Origin: Primula veris
Lineage: Eukaryota > Streptophyta > Magnoliopsida > Ericales > Primulaceae
DNA length: 64,000 nt
Assembly (NCBI GenBank): GCA_963682055.1
Contig: OY821747.1
Coordinates: forward strand, 16,790,258-16,854,257
Direction of reading: 5' to 3'
Shown here one piece after another: positions 12,859-26,227 of this stretch; position 1 is the first letter of the stretch; every line of letters begins with the position of its first letter. Below the pieces are notes generated by a model. The model was not told where the DNA came from. It was given only the letters and a program-made list of their open reading frames with translations, and did no database searches. A program made the position numbers and the translations under genes.

Positions 12859-13735
12859 GAAACTTTCCTATAGAAGATGCCGATGAGTTGAAATCATTAT
12901 AGCGCAGCGACCCGTTAATAAATAAATTTCAAAGGGTCTGAGTTTTCAAATAGACTTTTTTTTTGTTTGCCTACAGAACTACATACATTTCCAAAGTTTT
13001 AAGAACTATTTTACCTTTTTTATGCTCCAAATTTGAATTATTTGGAAGAAGTCTGGAACTCCATAGTCCACATTGTTCAATTTGTTGACATCGTTGTTCC
13101 TTTTATTTGGAGTTTGAAAATGCTCATAAACTTATTGCGAACCGCTCTTTCTTTACTAAGATTCTTTTTTCAGTGATTAAACTTTTTACGATGTGAAAAG
13201 TTAGGCTAGTACAGCATAAAAGATGTGCTTGAATGGCCAATTGAATGGCTATAATATACATGTGATTTCGTTGTATTTCATTTCCAATTGTTTCTTTATT
13301 TAGGGTAGTTATAGCCTAAATAATCACGACGATAGTAGTTTAAGAATCAATATTTTTTATTATTATTGAAAGCCGGGAAAGCCCACTAATCCATTGATTT
13401 TTGAGTGTTGGTGGCTCTCCATCCTTAGAGCACGTATACCGGTGGTTGGTTGCGGTGGGCGAAGCTCCGTGCGATGGGCAGGCCACCCGATAATCCGTGG
13501 TTGGTTGTGGCTGCCGTTGTGTCAGATGTCGCCTCCGCCTCTCTCCTATTTGCTTCACTGTCTCTCTCCTCTGTATTTGGTTCGCCATAATAATACAGGG
13601 ATTGGTTCTGCTATTAATTACATGGCAGTTCCTATAGTTTTAATGTATTAAAAGATATCTAACCATTAATGATAATAGCGATGGTCCATCTAATTTCAAA
13701 ATAATTACAAAACAATCCCTGATGAGCTAGCCGAG
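12859..13735. other. 3' flank of HD-ZIP IV gene and intergenic DNA
   Basis: The first few hundred bases are the presumed 3'UTR, AT-rich with ATAAATAAA-like polyadenylation candidates (about 12918). A locally GC-richer patch at about 13400-13580 is open in two frames on opposite strands but resembles no protein I know. Nothing else recognised. Confidence 0.4.
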
Positions 13736-16700
13736 TTTTTTTTTTTTTTTTTTCTTAACGGTAATAAACGGTAACATTAATATTTTTATGTCCCTAGAAT
13801 TTAAAACTATATAAATATGTTCTAAAAAGAAGGCTAGTTTTATTTTTTGAGTCCAAAATTTTAAAATAAAATAAAATTTTACCCATACCCCTCCCTATAT
13901 AAACTTTCACTTTTTTTATATATAATTGGTGGGGAAAAACCCACATTTTTATTAATTATTAAAATAAAAAGTGGGGAAAAAACCGCACTAAAAACAAAGT
14001 AGAGTAGCAATATAACAACAAAACAAACTATACAACTTGAAGAGTAAACTCTTTAAAATGGAGAACTTAAAAAAACAATGCAAGAACTTTGGAGGACCAT
14101 TTTGTAAATTTTCTCTCTCTCTCCAGATAGATCTAATTTCCCTTTGGTCTGGATCAGACAGAGAATTCCTTCTTCCTCTCTATTTCCTTCTTCATCAATT
14201 GATGCGAAATTAGCCAAACATTCACCTTCGAGGAGAATCATAGCCTTTACTATATTAGAAAGATTTTCGTAGCTTTCGTACAGCTTCAATCCAATAGAAC
14301 ACCTTAGATTGGCAAGATGATCTGCAGTTTGATTTGACTCTCTCTCCACATGCGTAACTATGAATTCTTCTCCTTTAATTTATTTTTAATCTCATTTATA
14401 ATCACCCTGATCTGTCAAGGACCTTTGATTTTCCCATATTAGCTACATAGAGTCACTTTATAAAACAAAATAATCAAACTTTGTTAGTTTTAGAAAAGAT
14501 AATACGGCTTTTGCTTCAGACTCGATAGGTGAATTACTCTCTATAGAATCTTTAACCCGTATACAAATTTACCATTAGAATATCGAGCAATTACTCCAAT
14601 ACCATTGGAGTTTAAATAGGGTTTATAACAGCCGTCTGTATTAATCTTTAGGTATCCAGATGGTGGATTAATCCACTTAACAAGTTTCACCTTTGGTTGT
14701 CTTTGGGCCTTCTCACTGTTTGGGATATTGTTCATACTCCAAATTTTGGGGAAAATATTGCTTTTTTTAGAATGAATATGAATAAGAGAAGTCACTTCTT
14801 TACATATCTATGATGAACTCATAAGTTTATTTTTAAACTTACTGTTGCACCTTGATTTCCAAATGCACCAGACGATAAATGAAGGTAGAACTTTACAAAT
14901 TTTTATCTGTATACTGGAGGTACTATCTTTTTTTTTTACCACCAATTTAATAATCTACTTCTAAGAGATAAATTATTATTAATAATCCCCATCTGTTTAT
15001 CAAAAAAAAACCATACTTCTGAAGCAATTTTCCCACAACTAAATAAATGATCTTCATCTTCTTTATACTTTCCACAACACTCACACTTCGAAGCTAATTG
15101 AACACCAAATTTTTTTATTGCAAAATCTAGAGGAGTCGCATGATGAATGAGCTTCCAAACAAAGCAAGTAATCTTCATACGTAAAATTTGATCCCAATAT
15201 TGTTTATAAAGCCAACTTGTTTGATATTTATCTCTTGCCATATCTCAAGCAATTTTAATAGAAAAATTTCCAGTAACTTCATTTTTCCAGATAATTTCAT
15301 ATTTTCCATATTTATTAATATTCAACTGAGCCGCAAAGAGATTTTTAAGCCCTATGGGAATAAGTTCATCAACTTTATCATTATCCCATGTTCCTTCAGA
15401 CAATAGATCTTTTAAGAGTAATTTTTCACCAATTCCCTCTTTTTTTAAAGGACCACAACCCAACCAATTATCAAAATTTACAAAAATCTCCCATTTACAA
15501 AAATCTTTAACTTTTTGCATTCTACACCAAGTATTCTCACCCTTCTTAATTTTAGCTTGCATTGGATGTAGTTTTTTACAATACTTAGCTTTCATAAATC
15601 TAGCCCACAAAGAGTTGGTAGTTCTGAATTTCCACCATAATTTCATAGAGAAAGCTGCTATAATATCTTTTATTATCATCCGCAGCAAGGAGACTTTTAT
15701 AATAAAGAATAGCTTCTTCTTGAATTTCCTCTTTGTTTGTCAAAATTTTACCATGAGTATTAGTAATTGAAGAAATCAGACTTTTATTTCTTCTCTTACT
15801 CCATGAAAAAAAATTAGTATTTGTCTCACCTTTCATTGCCCATCTAAGATTAGCTTTTTGAGTCTAGAAATCTTCTTCAATTTTCAGTCTATAATTTAGC
15901 TTTTCTTTAGTTTCCATTAACATTTCTCTATTTGCAGGTGATGGAGAATCTTCATATAATTTTTCCACCCTCAAAGCTTCATCATCTGCATCAATTACTT
16001 TCTGAAAAATATTTCCGAAGGTAACTTTATTCCACTCTATTAACGCTCTTTTGACATTATTCAAATTTTGCACCAAAGAAAAGAGAGCATTACCAGTAGA
16101 GTATTTTTTCTAACTATTTTCCACAACCTGTAGATACTCTTGATTTTTTATCCAAAATTTCTGGAAAATAAACCTTCTAGAATTCCGATCTAACTCAGAT
16201 TTTAGAGTAGAAAGTAATGGACTGTGATCAGAGTTGGTCTTGCTAAGATGCTCTAAAGAAATAGAATTAAACATATTAGCACCAGCATTGTTGACACAAA
16301 CTTTATCTATTCTTTCAAAAATAGAGCCGTCTCCGTCCCTTTTATTCCACTAATTATATTTAGAGCCACAAAAATTTATCTCACTAACACCAATATCTTC
16401 CAAACAATCCAAATAGTCATTAGATGCTCTTAAATTAATTAGAAGCCCACCAACTTGGTCCTGCTGTTTAGAGACTGTATTAAAATCCCCAGTAATAAAC
16501 CAAAGACCATTTTTTTTATTAAGTCTCAAAAAATCTCAAAACTCTCTCCTTTCTAGACTAGTACACTTAGCATACACTAGGGAAAGAAGAATTTTATAAT
16601 TAACCCACTGAACTTCCACATTCATGCACCGGTTAGTTTGTTGCAAAACATTAATCTCAAAAACTTGCTGATAAAAAACCCAGATTTTATTATCAATATG

Positions 16701-18360
16701 ACTAAGAGCATAATCAAACCCATACTTTACCTTATACTCATCTAGGTTTGACACATCCACCATAGGTTCGATACACACCAGTAACTTAATTTTATGTATT
16801 TTACAAAGCTTTTTAATTCTTCTGTAGGTAGCTTTGTTTCCTAACCCCCTCACATTCCATATAAGGGCATTAATCATTTATAGCTCTTTCTTTCCCCCAC
16901 ATTAGAGGATGATCTTAGACTCATATGTTGTTGTTTTTGCTGCTCCTTCAAAATAGCATTTTTTTTTCTATTTGAGTTTCTTTTTTTGACTTTTAGATAG
17001 AATTTCTTCCCACTTCTCTTCTATTTCAGTAATTACTGTTATATTCCTTTCAATAGGATAGCTATCCTTATTAAAAGGGATCAAAGGTAGGTCAATCTCA
17101 CCTTGATTATGCTCAGCCTCCTCAATATTTCTGCAAATTTCACCTACTTCTTTATCTATTAAGAGATTATCAATTTCACCTTATTCTTTATCTATTAAAA
17201 GATTATCAATTTCATTCATTCTTCCTCTTAGGAGTTACACATAAAATTTCCTCATCTATTAATTCTTCTTCTATTTCTTCTTCACTGATATTCACTACTT
17301 CTTTTATGGATTTGCAGGTTGGCTAAGAACAATTTTGCTTGAATCTTCAATGACTTCTTTTTGCACCATTTTAGGTTTGTGAAAAGTTCAAGCTACCCAA
17401 TCTTTTGTGCTTTCTTTTTTTCTTAAATTGGCATTGTATACTTTGGCCTCTGGTTTTTTTGTTTTTTGTTCTTTTTCCTTATTGTTCTTTGCTGGTTGCT
17501 CTTTTTCCTTATTATTTTTATCATGTTCTTGAGTTTTCTCCTTAGCTGTAATTTTTAATTTGCATTGATCCACCTTATGACATTGTTTGTAACAAAATCT
17601 ACAGTAATCTGGTAGATTTCCGTAGTTGTAATACGGCCATAAACCATCATCACTGATGTCACCATAACTAATACGAACCCTTTAAATTAGCTCTTCGCTT
17701 AGATCTATCTCTACGCAGATTCTACCTAGGCTAGGTGTTGTTAGTTTGGAGGTAGGTTCATCGACTCTTAAAGGATGCCCAAAAGCTCTTGCTATAGAAA
17801 AAATACTTGATATATTGTATAGATGGATTGGGAGCTAAGGTAGATTAATCCAAACATGTGCTACAGAGGTCTCAAAATCGGGATCAAAATTGTACGACCA
17901 CTTAAAAACACACATAGGGTAGTGATCTATATACCAAATATTTCTAAACCAAATTCTCGAAAAATCATCTTCGTGGAAAAATCGAATTAAGACATGTTTA
18001 TGATCGAAAATGCCAATAGTGTAGTTTACCTGAAGATCAAGCTTACTGAATAATTTCCTTATAGCTTCTATGTTCGGTTTACCATGTGTAAATTTGCTGA
18101 CTAACGTATACTTAAATGGTTCTGATAATTGCTTAACATCTTCCATAGAAAAGTGGATTAAAGGCTCGCCTTTATAGCTCCTGACTTCTTTCAAAGCTAT
18201 ATTAGTTTTCTTTGGTTGCAAGCTTACTATAGATGCGAAAGATTTTGTAGGTGTAGGATCTGGTGACATGCATTGCGGGTTCTATTTTACCGTCTTGTTT
18301 TTATCTCTTTCCGGTGAGGATACCGGATCTGTCATCTAGGCGGCGGCTAGGGTTATTCAC
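13736..18360 (-). mobile_element. L1-type LINE with RNase H, reverse-transcriptase core deleted
   Basis: Minus-strand non-LTR retrotransposon fossil. From its 5' end: ORF1 with a DUF4283-like nucleic-acid-binding domain (18269-17835) and a CCHC knuckle (about 17612-17565); ORF2 endonuclease beginning at 16877 with WNVRGL, GDFN (about 16490) and SDHSPL (about 16235-16213); a connecting segment to about 15695; then directly the zf-RVT region (about 15680-14936, with CECC and HLFSCG); then an RNase H-like domain with INTDGCY (about 14680-14540) and its tail with SNQTADHLANLR (near 14340). The whole YxDD reverse-transcriptase domain is missing at a junction near 15685. Stops and frameshifts are scattered through it. 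The plus-strand T run at 13736-13753 is the likely poly(A) tail. No target duplication identified. Confidence 0.88.
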
Positions 18361-18585
18361 CCTAATTGTCTCTCTTTATCTCTCTAGCTGATTTTATTCT
18401 CTCTCTTATTGTTGTGATGAAGTTGTTGGTTATTTTCATTCAAACCACATAGTTTTATCACTTTTTATTACCTGCCCTATATCACTAAACACACTTATTT
18501 TCTATAAATTGCCAATTATGGTGATAATTTCTACACCAATCCAAATTTCAATTACACAATAAACCTCGAGGATGGTAAAAGTTAC

Positions 18586-19620
18586 ATGCCCTCCTCCCAT
18601 TATGACGATTCCCCTCAATTTTCTATGCAACCTTACCATCCTCAATTTTCTCCACTTTCAAAATGCAAAATAAAAATAAAAACTCAAACTCAAATTGATT
18701 TAGTTGATCGAAAAGTGTGGACTGGATATGAATATGAGCGAATTTGCAAAATTTGGTCTTGTTATCAATCGATAGGGTTGTTGGCAATGAACAATCAAAA
18801 CGGAAATATTGGATAAAAATTCAGGCCAATTACCACCATGAGTTACCTGAGGGTTGGATTTGTAACCGTTCATCGGAAATGATGCGCCAACACTTTGGCG
18901 ATGTGAGTAAAAGGGTGAAAAAATTCCAATCATGCTTCAACCACAAGGTAAGGAGGCAAAAAAATAAGAGAGTCGTCTAAGATGTGGTATGGTTCTATAA
19001 ACTTTTGTATAATTTTTAATTAGTAATATAAATCAGTTTTTTAAATAATCAACCTGTTTTATTGGACTACTTACGGTCATTTGTTAAAACTTGATAGTAT
19101 AAATCCGCGGAACTCGCTTTTTACGATGATATGGGTAAACACTTTAAAAATCATCTCTTTTTTTTAATTTTAAAGATCAACCAAAATGACACATGCATAT
19201 TCAAAATAAAACGATAAAAAAATTAATGTAGCAGGTGGATCAAGATCAATTGATTTTGACATCAATGATGACGACGTTGAATGAATATTGGTTTTGGATA
19301 AGTTTAGAGAGGGCAAAAGGTAAAAAAAAGTTGCAAAGGCGAAGGCCTCTAGAAACATTAGTTAATCATTTAGCATGATGGATTTTCTCATTTGTTATAA
19401 AGAGGAACAAAGTGCGGGACAACTAGTATCAGGAAGCAGCATGTCGGAAATAGCCAGTGTAGCTAAAGAGAAAGGGAGTACAACTAGAGAGAAAGTGCAT
19501 GGAAAACTTCTCGACGTGGAAGAAAGGATTACGACATTGAATCCCGATGATCCGAGTATCACGTCAGCTAGAAGGCGTTGGATCATAGCAAAACAAGCTG
19601 AAATCGAACCAACACAGTAA
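18586..19620 (+). pseudogene. PIF/Harbinger-associated SANT/NAM-like protein, broken
   Basis: Pieces in two frames resemble the plant protein family often annotated as glutathione S-transferase T3-like or NAM-associated, which matches ORF1 (Myb/SANT-like partner) of PIF/Harbinger transposons. The N-terminal piece (18586-18816) contains KVWTGYEYERICKIW. After a +1 shift the next piece (about 18760-18980) carries VVGNEQ, YWIKIQANYHHELPEGW and DVSKRVKKFQSCFNH, the second half of a trihelix-like fold. The region at 19095-19360 keeps SAELAFYDDMGKHFKN and an acidic DINDDDVE stretch; 19375-19620 holds a helical C-terminal piece ending RRRWIIAKQAEIEPTQ. Stops and frameshifts make it a pseudogene. No transposase (DDE) partner was seen nearby. 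Assignment rests on motif spacing and memory of the family. Confidence 0.6.
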
Positions 19621-19779
19621 AATAAGTTAAACCAACATTTTAAAACAACAAATCGCTAAACATGCTGTTATTACATTAGAAAAAAAGAAATAGAAAATGG
19701 CAACTTTAAGGACCAAAACCAATATTTATAATCCACTAAAATAGTCTCCACATGTTAAGAGAACCCGTATTTCTTTCCT

Positions 19780-20705
19780 GCTTCTCAAACTTCTACCACT
19801 GCTCCTGCTATGTCTTCTCTTCTCTCTGTAAAATTAGGAATACCATGTTCATCAATTCTTTGGAAATTCTTTGGAAAATTACAGGGAACAAGGATAGAAA
19901 AATCTAGAATAAAGTCACCTTTGCTATTCCTTAGAAAGCCTCAAATACCGCACTTCTCACCACTATTTGGATAACTACCGTCGACATTAAATTTAAGATC
20001 ATTCCCATCAAGAGGCCCCGACTTTATCAGATTCATCGTAGTAGTTTTTTCAACTCTGTTATTAGAATTAGGTTTATAGAGATCAAAGTCGCTTGGAAAA
20101 TTCGTGTCTTTCTTACAAAATTTGTGCAGAAACTAGCTCACTTCTTTTATTAATAATGTAAGCAGTTTGCTTATAAAATAAATTAGTGTAAGCAGTCATA
20201 TTCACCGCCTACATTTTACTTTTGCATCTTGCCACAGGAACAAAACAAGGCATTAGGAAGTATGATACAAATTCTGTTATTCACATAATCACCTTTTGTT
20301 TACCTAACAATTTACAAATCTTCCTCTCAAGGAGTTGTTATACACTTTTATGCCCACGATATTAGTTAAGTGTAGCAACACTATACTAGCTATTTTTTGC
20401 GGAATTAAAGAGATGCTCTCTATATTTTCTTCAATTGCCCTGCAACATTCACATACCGAGGGACCTTGGATATTGAATTTTCTAATTCTATCATATGTGG
20501 GAATAGCTTTTTTAAAGAATTTCCATACACAACATGAAACTTTGAGGGGCACCCATTTATCCCAGATTAACTTATTAATCCAACTGATATTACTTTGTTC
20601 TCACCAGGTTCCAAGCCGACTCCAAAGTGAAATCACCACTGATATTCTCTTTCCACACTAGGCAGTCTTCTACGTCAACTAACAATTTTTGGGGTTCAAA
20701 AATAT
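19780..20705 (-). mobile_element. Second LINE 3' fragment (zf-RVT plus RNase H)
   Basis: Minus strand. From about 20705 down, the translation gives LVWKENISGDFTLESAWN, then a zinc-binding zf-RVT segment (20552-20304) with CVWKFFKKAIPT and CECC. Lower down an RNase H start, LKFNVDGSYPNSGEKCGI, lies at about 20010-19945. Frame changes separate the pieces. It parallels the zf-RVT/RNase H tail of the LINE at 13.7-18.4 kb but is clearly diverged from it, so it is a separate insertion. Confidence 0.8.
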
Positions 20706-23700
20706 AGTACTTTAAACTAAGAGGAATACTGGAATTTACCATTTCTTTATTTCACATTTGTCTTCATTAATAAAATAAGATATACTACTAATGGATGTTA
20801 AAAATTAGGATTAAAACATTGCAGCGATTTATCAAATATTTTGATTTGAAACGACAGGTGCAGAATCATTATCAATGAGTACTCTTTTAGGCAAGTAGTT
20901 GGTGAAATTATGTGGTACACTGTTATCCACTATTTTCATAAAATCAACTACCCCACAAGTATTGACTAAAATTTCATAATTTAAATTTTGGTCACATTTA
21001 TCAAAGAAAATTGCTCAAAACAATTTAAATTGTTTCGAGAAATTTCGTAAACAGGCAAACCATAATCCAAAAGTATGTCCAAATAGAAAAATCATAATCC
21101 AAATGGAAAAACATAATCCAGATGAGTGAAAAAACTGATTCAATGATTTATCAAAATCAATAAATAAATGTACCAAACTCATTTGAGCCACAAAATCAGG
21201 GGTCTCAAGAGTTTCCTTTCAGTTATATTTAACCACATTAGTTACTGCTTTTACACCCTTATAATAGTTGTGAACTGTGAAAAGATTAGCCACGCATGAC
21301 ATTTGTTATTTATATAGCACAGAATTGGCTCAATGAGCATTGTCTCTTGCTTTGAAACAACGGACCCTATTTTTCCTTTCAAATATTATCTTGGAGTTAT
21401 AGGTCTTCAGCTTTGACGATTGTCTAAATCTCGCTTGGCTAGGCAAGTGTTAGGCTCGCCACAGTTTGAGACAAATAATCTTTGTCTTGATTCTCTATTG
21501 GAGAACAACATCCACGAAGAGCATTAGCATCAGGCATAACAATTCGTCATTAACTCAATATGATTAAAACTGCTCATCGGGAAATTTTTTCATCCACAAA
21601 CAGATGGGCAATGAACGAACATGGTGAATATAAATTTACGATACTACTTATGGAATACAATTTCCAAGCTATTATTTTGGTGAATGATCGCTCCAATATA
21701 TCAAATTCAGACATTTGTTGACCATAGACGTCATCACGTTTCAAATGTGGCGGCGGAATAAAATCAACACCTTAGCCTTCATTTCGAGGGTAACAACAAA
21801 CTCGTGTTTTACCCATCTAAGATGGCATCCAAAAAATATTTGGGCATCACATGCTCACACATCAGACTAACTAACATGTGGTGACGGAATAACATCATTG
21901 TCTAAACAGTCATTTCGCAAGTATGCTTTGCGATTTCCTCATCATAAATGGCATCCAACGTGTGTTGTGAGTTCTGGATTAGTTATCATAAAAATTATTA
22001 TTTACTCAACCCCTTTCGATGGCTCTAATTGAACACGACCAGGAAAAACGGTGAGGGTGGAGGGCACGAATGCCACTTAAAACCCGACCTCATTAGGATA
22101 TCGACTTCCGTTTATATCTTTCCTACACATCGTATCCAAATAGATTAGCCTATTTAGAGAAGATTCATAATTTTTATAACTTAAATATGAAAATATATGA
22201 TTTTGTAATTACCATATTATACATATGTATACATGGCAGTAAATAAAACCTATAGATGTTGCTATTTCTGATATTTACTAATTATCATCAATCAACACAT
22301 AATATATCACAATTTATAATATCAAGATCTAATTATTATTATTAAACTGTCATATGTGAAGATTTTATTCATAATAATTACAACATGCAATAGGATATAT
22401 TAAATTCTAAGGAAACACATCAATTTATTCAGTTAACATATAATTTTTATTCAATATTATTTTAATATATATATATGCATGTGGTGAATATTTATAGACC
22501 GAATATTGACATTTATAACACATATATATTGTTTTATACATGTTACATACTCCAGGGAACACGCCTGTAATTTCAGTAAATTACTAATTATAGTTCCAGA
22601 TTTATTACATAGTCAGTCCTTTATTTCTTGAACGTTTCAGTCTAGTCCTTGATTAATTAACAGAACCGTGTACATCTTTCACCGAATTACAAACCAGTCA
22701 TATACGTTTCAGTTTGTTACAGATTTAATCCGACAGATTAATATACGTTAACAATTACATTATAAGTCCAGAAGTATCACAAATATTCAAACTGGTCCCT
22801 GTCGTTTCAGAAGTAAACAACTATGCTTCTACAGGTTTTTTATTACTACCAATATACACACTTAATAAGTTAAGGAAGTATACAAAACCAAGCCTGCAGT
22901 ATATCAATTTTAAGGAACAGAACATATCTAAGATATTAATAGTAATCAAAATATCACATTGAAACAATATGAAGCCAACATGTTCTACTGTTATGTTATA
23001 TCGAATCCACATGTATTTTTGTCCTATACTTAGTTAACTAGACAAGTGATTCTACAAGATATATAATCCAACAAACAGTGATAACGTTGCAAAAATAAAT
23101 GTTTCTTGGATTGTTTATACTAGACATGCAGGTTATATCATGCTATTAACATAGCATGCATATGGTCATACAGTCATAGTTTGCATGCACTTTTGTATAT
23201 ATACGCGGAGTTACAAAATAAATTTGTGTGTACCGTACTTCTGCTATTTTGATGGAAATCGATATAGCGATAACGCAATTAAACCCGGATAAGTTTCAAC
23301 ATTTATATTTTATATAACAGATTCATAGCTTTTAGTCCAATCTCCAAACATATACTCTAGTCTCCGCGAACAAATTGTTGATAACGTGTTGTGTGACATA
23401 TTAGTCCAGTATAGATATAGAGACAGAATTAGAGAGAGTGAGAACAATAATATTATTAATGAATGAAAGTTCAAGATATAAGACGTTAACATTTTTTATA
23501 TAGATAGAGTGGTAGAGTTACAAGCCCATTTAGACACAATTAAAGTCCATAAAACTTAAGACTAATAGTTCAATAATATAAAGTTTTTTTTAAACTTGCA
23601 AAAAATCTCAAACAGTTAAGATGTTGATCATATAACTATGAAGTGTTAGAAACTTACCTTGCTGGTCTCCTGAAGTTGTAACGGTTACAAGTTTTACTTC

Positions 23701-23790
23701 GGTAAGAGTTTTAATTATAATTAAAGAGTAATTCCTTATAAATATCTCTAACCAACTTATATTCTTCTTAAATAACTCAAAAAGTTTGCA
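20706..23790. other. AT-rich intergenic DNA without recognisable gene
   Basis: I translated stretches on both strands and saw no convincing protein. A somewhat GC-richer patch at about 21360-22130 may be a decayed transposon but yielded no motif I could name. The rest is AT-rich single-copy-looking sequence. Confidence 0.4.
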
Positions 23791-24329
23791 TTTCTCTTAT
23801 TACCACTTTTTAATTATTAGATTTATTTAACAAAACGTCATATATAATACAACTCAAAACATAATTCACATGTTTTATTTCTCTATAAAACCAAAAAAAA
23901 ATAGTTTTAAATTACAAGAAAATTGTATAAAACCGAAAAACTCACAAAAAATGGAAAAAAATCATAAAAAATCACAACAAAATCACAAAAAGTTATAAAA
24001 AAAAAAATGAACAAAATCACAACAAATATAGAAAAATTATTAAAAAATTCACAAAAAATGTAATTTTACAAAACAATCTTGAAAATTGTAATTATTAAAA
24101 AAAAGTCAAAAAAAATGAAAAAAAATCACAAAAAGTATTTAAAAAGGATAAAAATCACTCAAAAAAATGTATTCTTATAAATAAAAAACACAAAAAAAAA
24201 ACCACAAAATGTATTTTCCAAAAAAAAAAACCATTAAAAATAATAAAAATGAAAAAAATATACACAAAAAAACATTAAAAAAAACTCAATAATGGAAAAA
24301 AATTATAAAAAAACCGAATTAAATGCATT

Positions 24330-24675
24330 TTCAGCTGAAGTACATACATTATATTCACTTTTGACTGAATTAGATACTCTTTCAGCTGAACTAAATACAC
24401 TTTCAGGTACACGAGATACACTTTCAGCTGTATTAGATACACTTTCAGTTTAATTAGATGCACTTTTATTGAAACAGATGCACTTTCGACTGACAAGATC
24501 GAACTAGATGTACTTTCATCTGAATTTAATGTACTTTCATCTGGGCTACATGCACTTTCTACTAAAACACATGTACTTTCAGCTAAACATGATGCACTCT
24601 AGTTGAAAATGCATCTAATTCAGCAGAAAATGCATGTGATTCAGTCGAAATTGTATATAATTCAGTTGAAAATGC
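24330..24675. repeat. Degenerate 20-30 bp array that switches orientation
   Basis: Units related to TACACTTTCAGCTGAATTAG repeat about ten times from 24330 to 24600. From about 24600 to 24675 the same motif appears three times in inverse orientation (TTCAGTTGAAAATGCATCT type). The array could therefore fold back on itself. It is immediately followed by the G run. Confidence 0.6.
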
Positions 24676-24701
24676 ATCTCTATAGTCGTTTAAAGGGAAG
24701 A

Positions 24702-24724
24702 GGGGGGGGGGGGGGGGGGGGGGG
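24702..24724. repeat. Run of 23 G, followed by (GA)n
   Basis: A homopolymer of 23 G at 24702-24724 passes into GAGAGAGAGAGA. It could form a G-quadruplex. Length in a draft assembly is unreliable for such runs. Confidence 0.8.
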
Positions 24725-24860
24725 AGAGAGAGAGAAAAGAGGAGAGAGATAAACAAATAGACTAAGTTGTTTTACCCGTGTGCTAAAAAACAGAATAATA
24801 TGGCTATTTATATTTAAAAAAAAATGTGATATCTATGAGTAATGAACATATAATAGATAA

Positions 24861-26222
24861 CTTGTGTGAATTAAAGTTGAAAAGTTGTAGTTATGAGACA
24901 TTATTTGTATAATTAAAGTCCAGGAGTAATAATTACAAGAAAGTTTATTGTTGTAATAAAACTGGTTCATATTTACTTTTAATTCAGATATTCTAACTGG
25001 ATTAGGAAGGAATTGAATAGGTCTCACTAATTATCAAGTGTTAGTTTATGGGCAATTAGATTGTGAATAAAGTTATTACATTAGTGATATAATAATAATA
25101 ATAATTTTTGTATAAGATACATGAATGTTCTGATAGTAAATTTTAGACCTTAAAACCCTTAATAAAATGTTTAAGTAGTAAACAGTAAAATATATAAATA
25201 TTCCGTTCGTAGCCTTGCACCAACATAAAGTCTTTGAGAAAATATATTCGTCGGCTGCTGATACGTAGGGGCTTATTTGTTTGTATATTATTTTTGGGGC
25301 TTTATTCTATACGATGGGTGTGAGAATGGGATTGTTGCGATGGCCTTAGATTTATTATGTCTAGTTTTTTCACTACGCCTATCTTAACTAGCTAGGAATG
25401 AATGCTTAGATCTATTATGTATATGCGGTGTTCATGTCTTAAAGGCTAAAACATTAATTGGTACTTTATTGCAACATTGAAAATGACTGTCATTCACTTA
25501 TCATATTTAATATAGTATTTCTTACATCCATTATTCCCATTGAAATCATCATTTTATATCAGATATAAAAGATTTCGGATTTCATGTGAGTGCGTATGAA
25601 ATCTTTAAAAAAGTGGCAGGTAACAATTAGATTAAAGTAAGTCCCGTTATCTAATTGTTTAACAATATATCTAATATGTTATATGTCTTCATTAGCTGTT
25701 TTTTTTAAATGGCAATCAATTCGCTTATCATTCACGATAACAACCGTTTGACTAATCTCAAGATTGTCTTGACCTTGGAGAAAATCCAATATGTCCTTAA
25801 CAAGTAACCTCCTTTGTTTCAAAAAAAAAAAAAGTAACCACCTATAACTTGGTACATTTTGGAACAAATTTTGACTCGATGCGTTTTGACTGCACTATAA
25901 ATCCTGTCCTAATTTTTTAGCCATCGGATCAAAAATCAATATAAGGGTTAACAAAAATTATGAAAAAATAATTGTTTTCTCCACGTAAGGATTCCATACA
26001 TATACACACTGCACATGAATCATCCCATAACATGAATCAAAACTCTTATCTTTATAGTTACTACACATGCTCATACATGAACCCGCATAATATGGTGACT
26101 GCAATGAACTACTTAAAGTAGAATTGCTAGACAAACCAAGTAATGGACTGCAACTACGTAATTGCAACTCAATATGAAGAAAAAAACTGCATCATATTAA
26201 ATATGTTGAAGAAACAGTTCCA
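24861..26222. other. Intergenic DNA upstream of the copia insertion
   Basis: AT-rich, with several short poly(A/T) stretches and no protein I recognise on either strand. Confidence 0.4.
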
Positions 26223-26227
26223 GAATA

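Larger units (their letters stand above)
23795..24860. mobile_element. A-rich MITE-like element, related to the one at 55.3 kb
   Basis: The left part reads CACTTTTTAATTATT then AACAAAACGTCATA (about 23805-23840); the right part (about 24810-24845) reads GTGATATCTATGAGTAATG. Both match, in the same order, the flanks of the A-rich element at 55.3-55.83 kb. The interior (23880-24320) is a degenerate series of AAAATCACAAAAA-like units, followed by a degenerate minisatellite and a G run. The ends are weakly inverted relative to each other. Superfamily unknown. Confidence 0.4.

Noticed and set aside
13394..13651. 85-codon ORF in a GC-richer patch downstream of the HD-ZIP IV gene
   Set aside because: Overlapping opposite-strand ORF of similar length and no known motif; likely chance openness.
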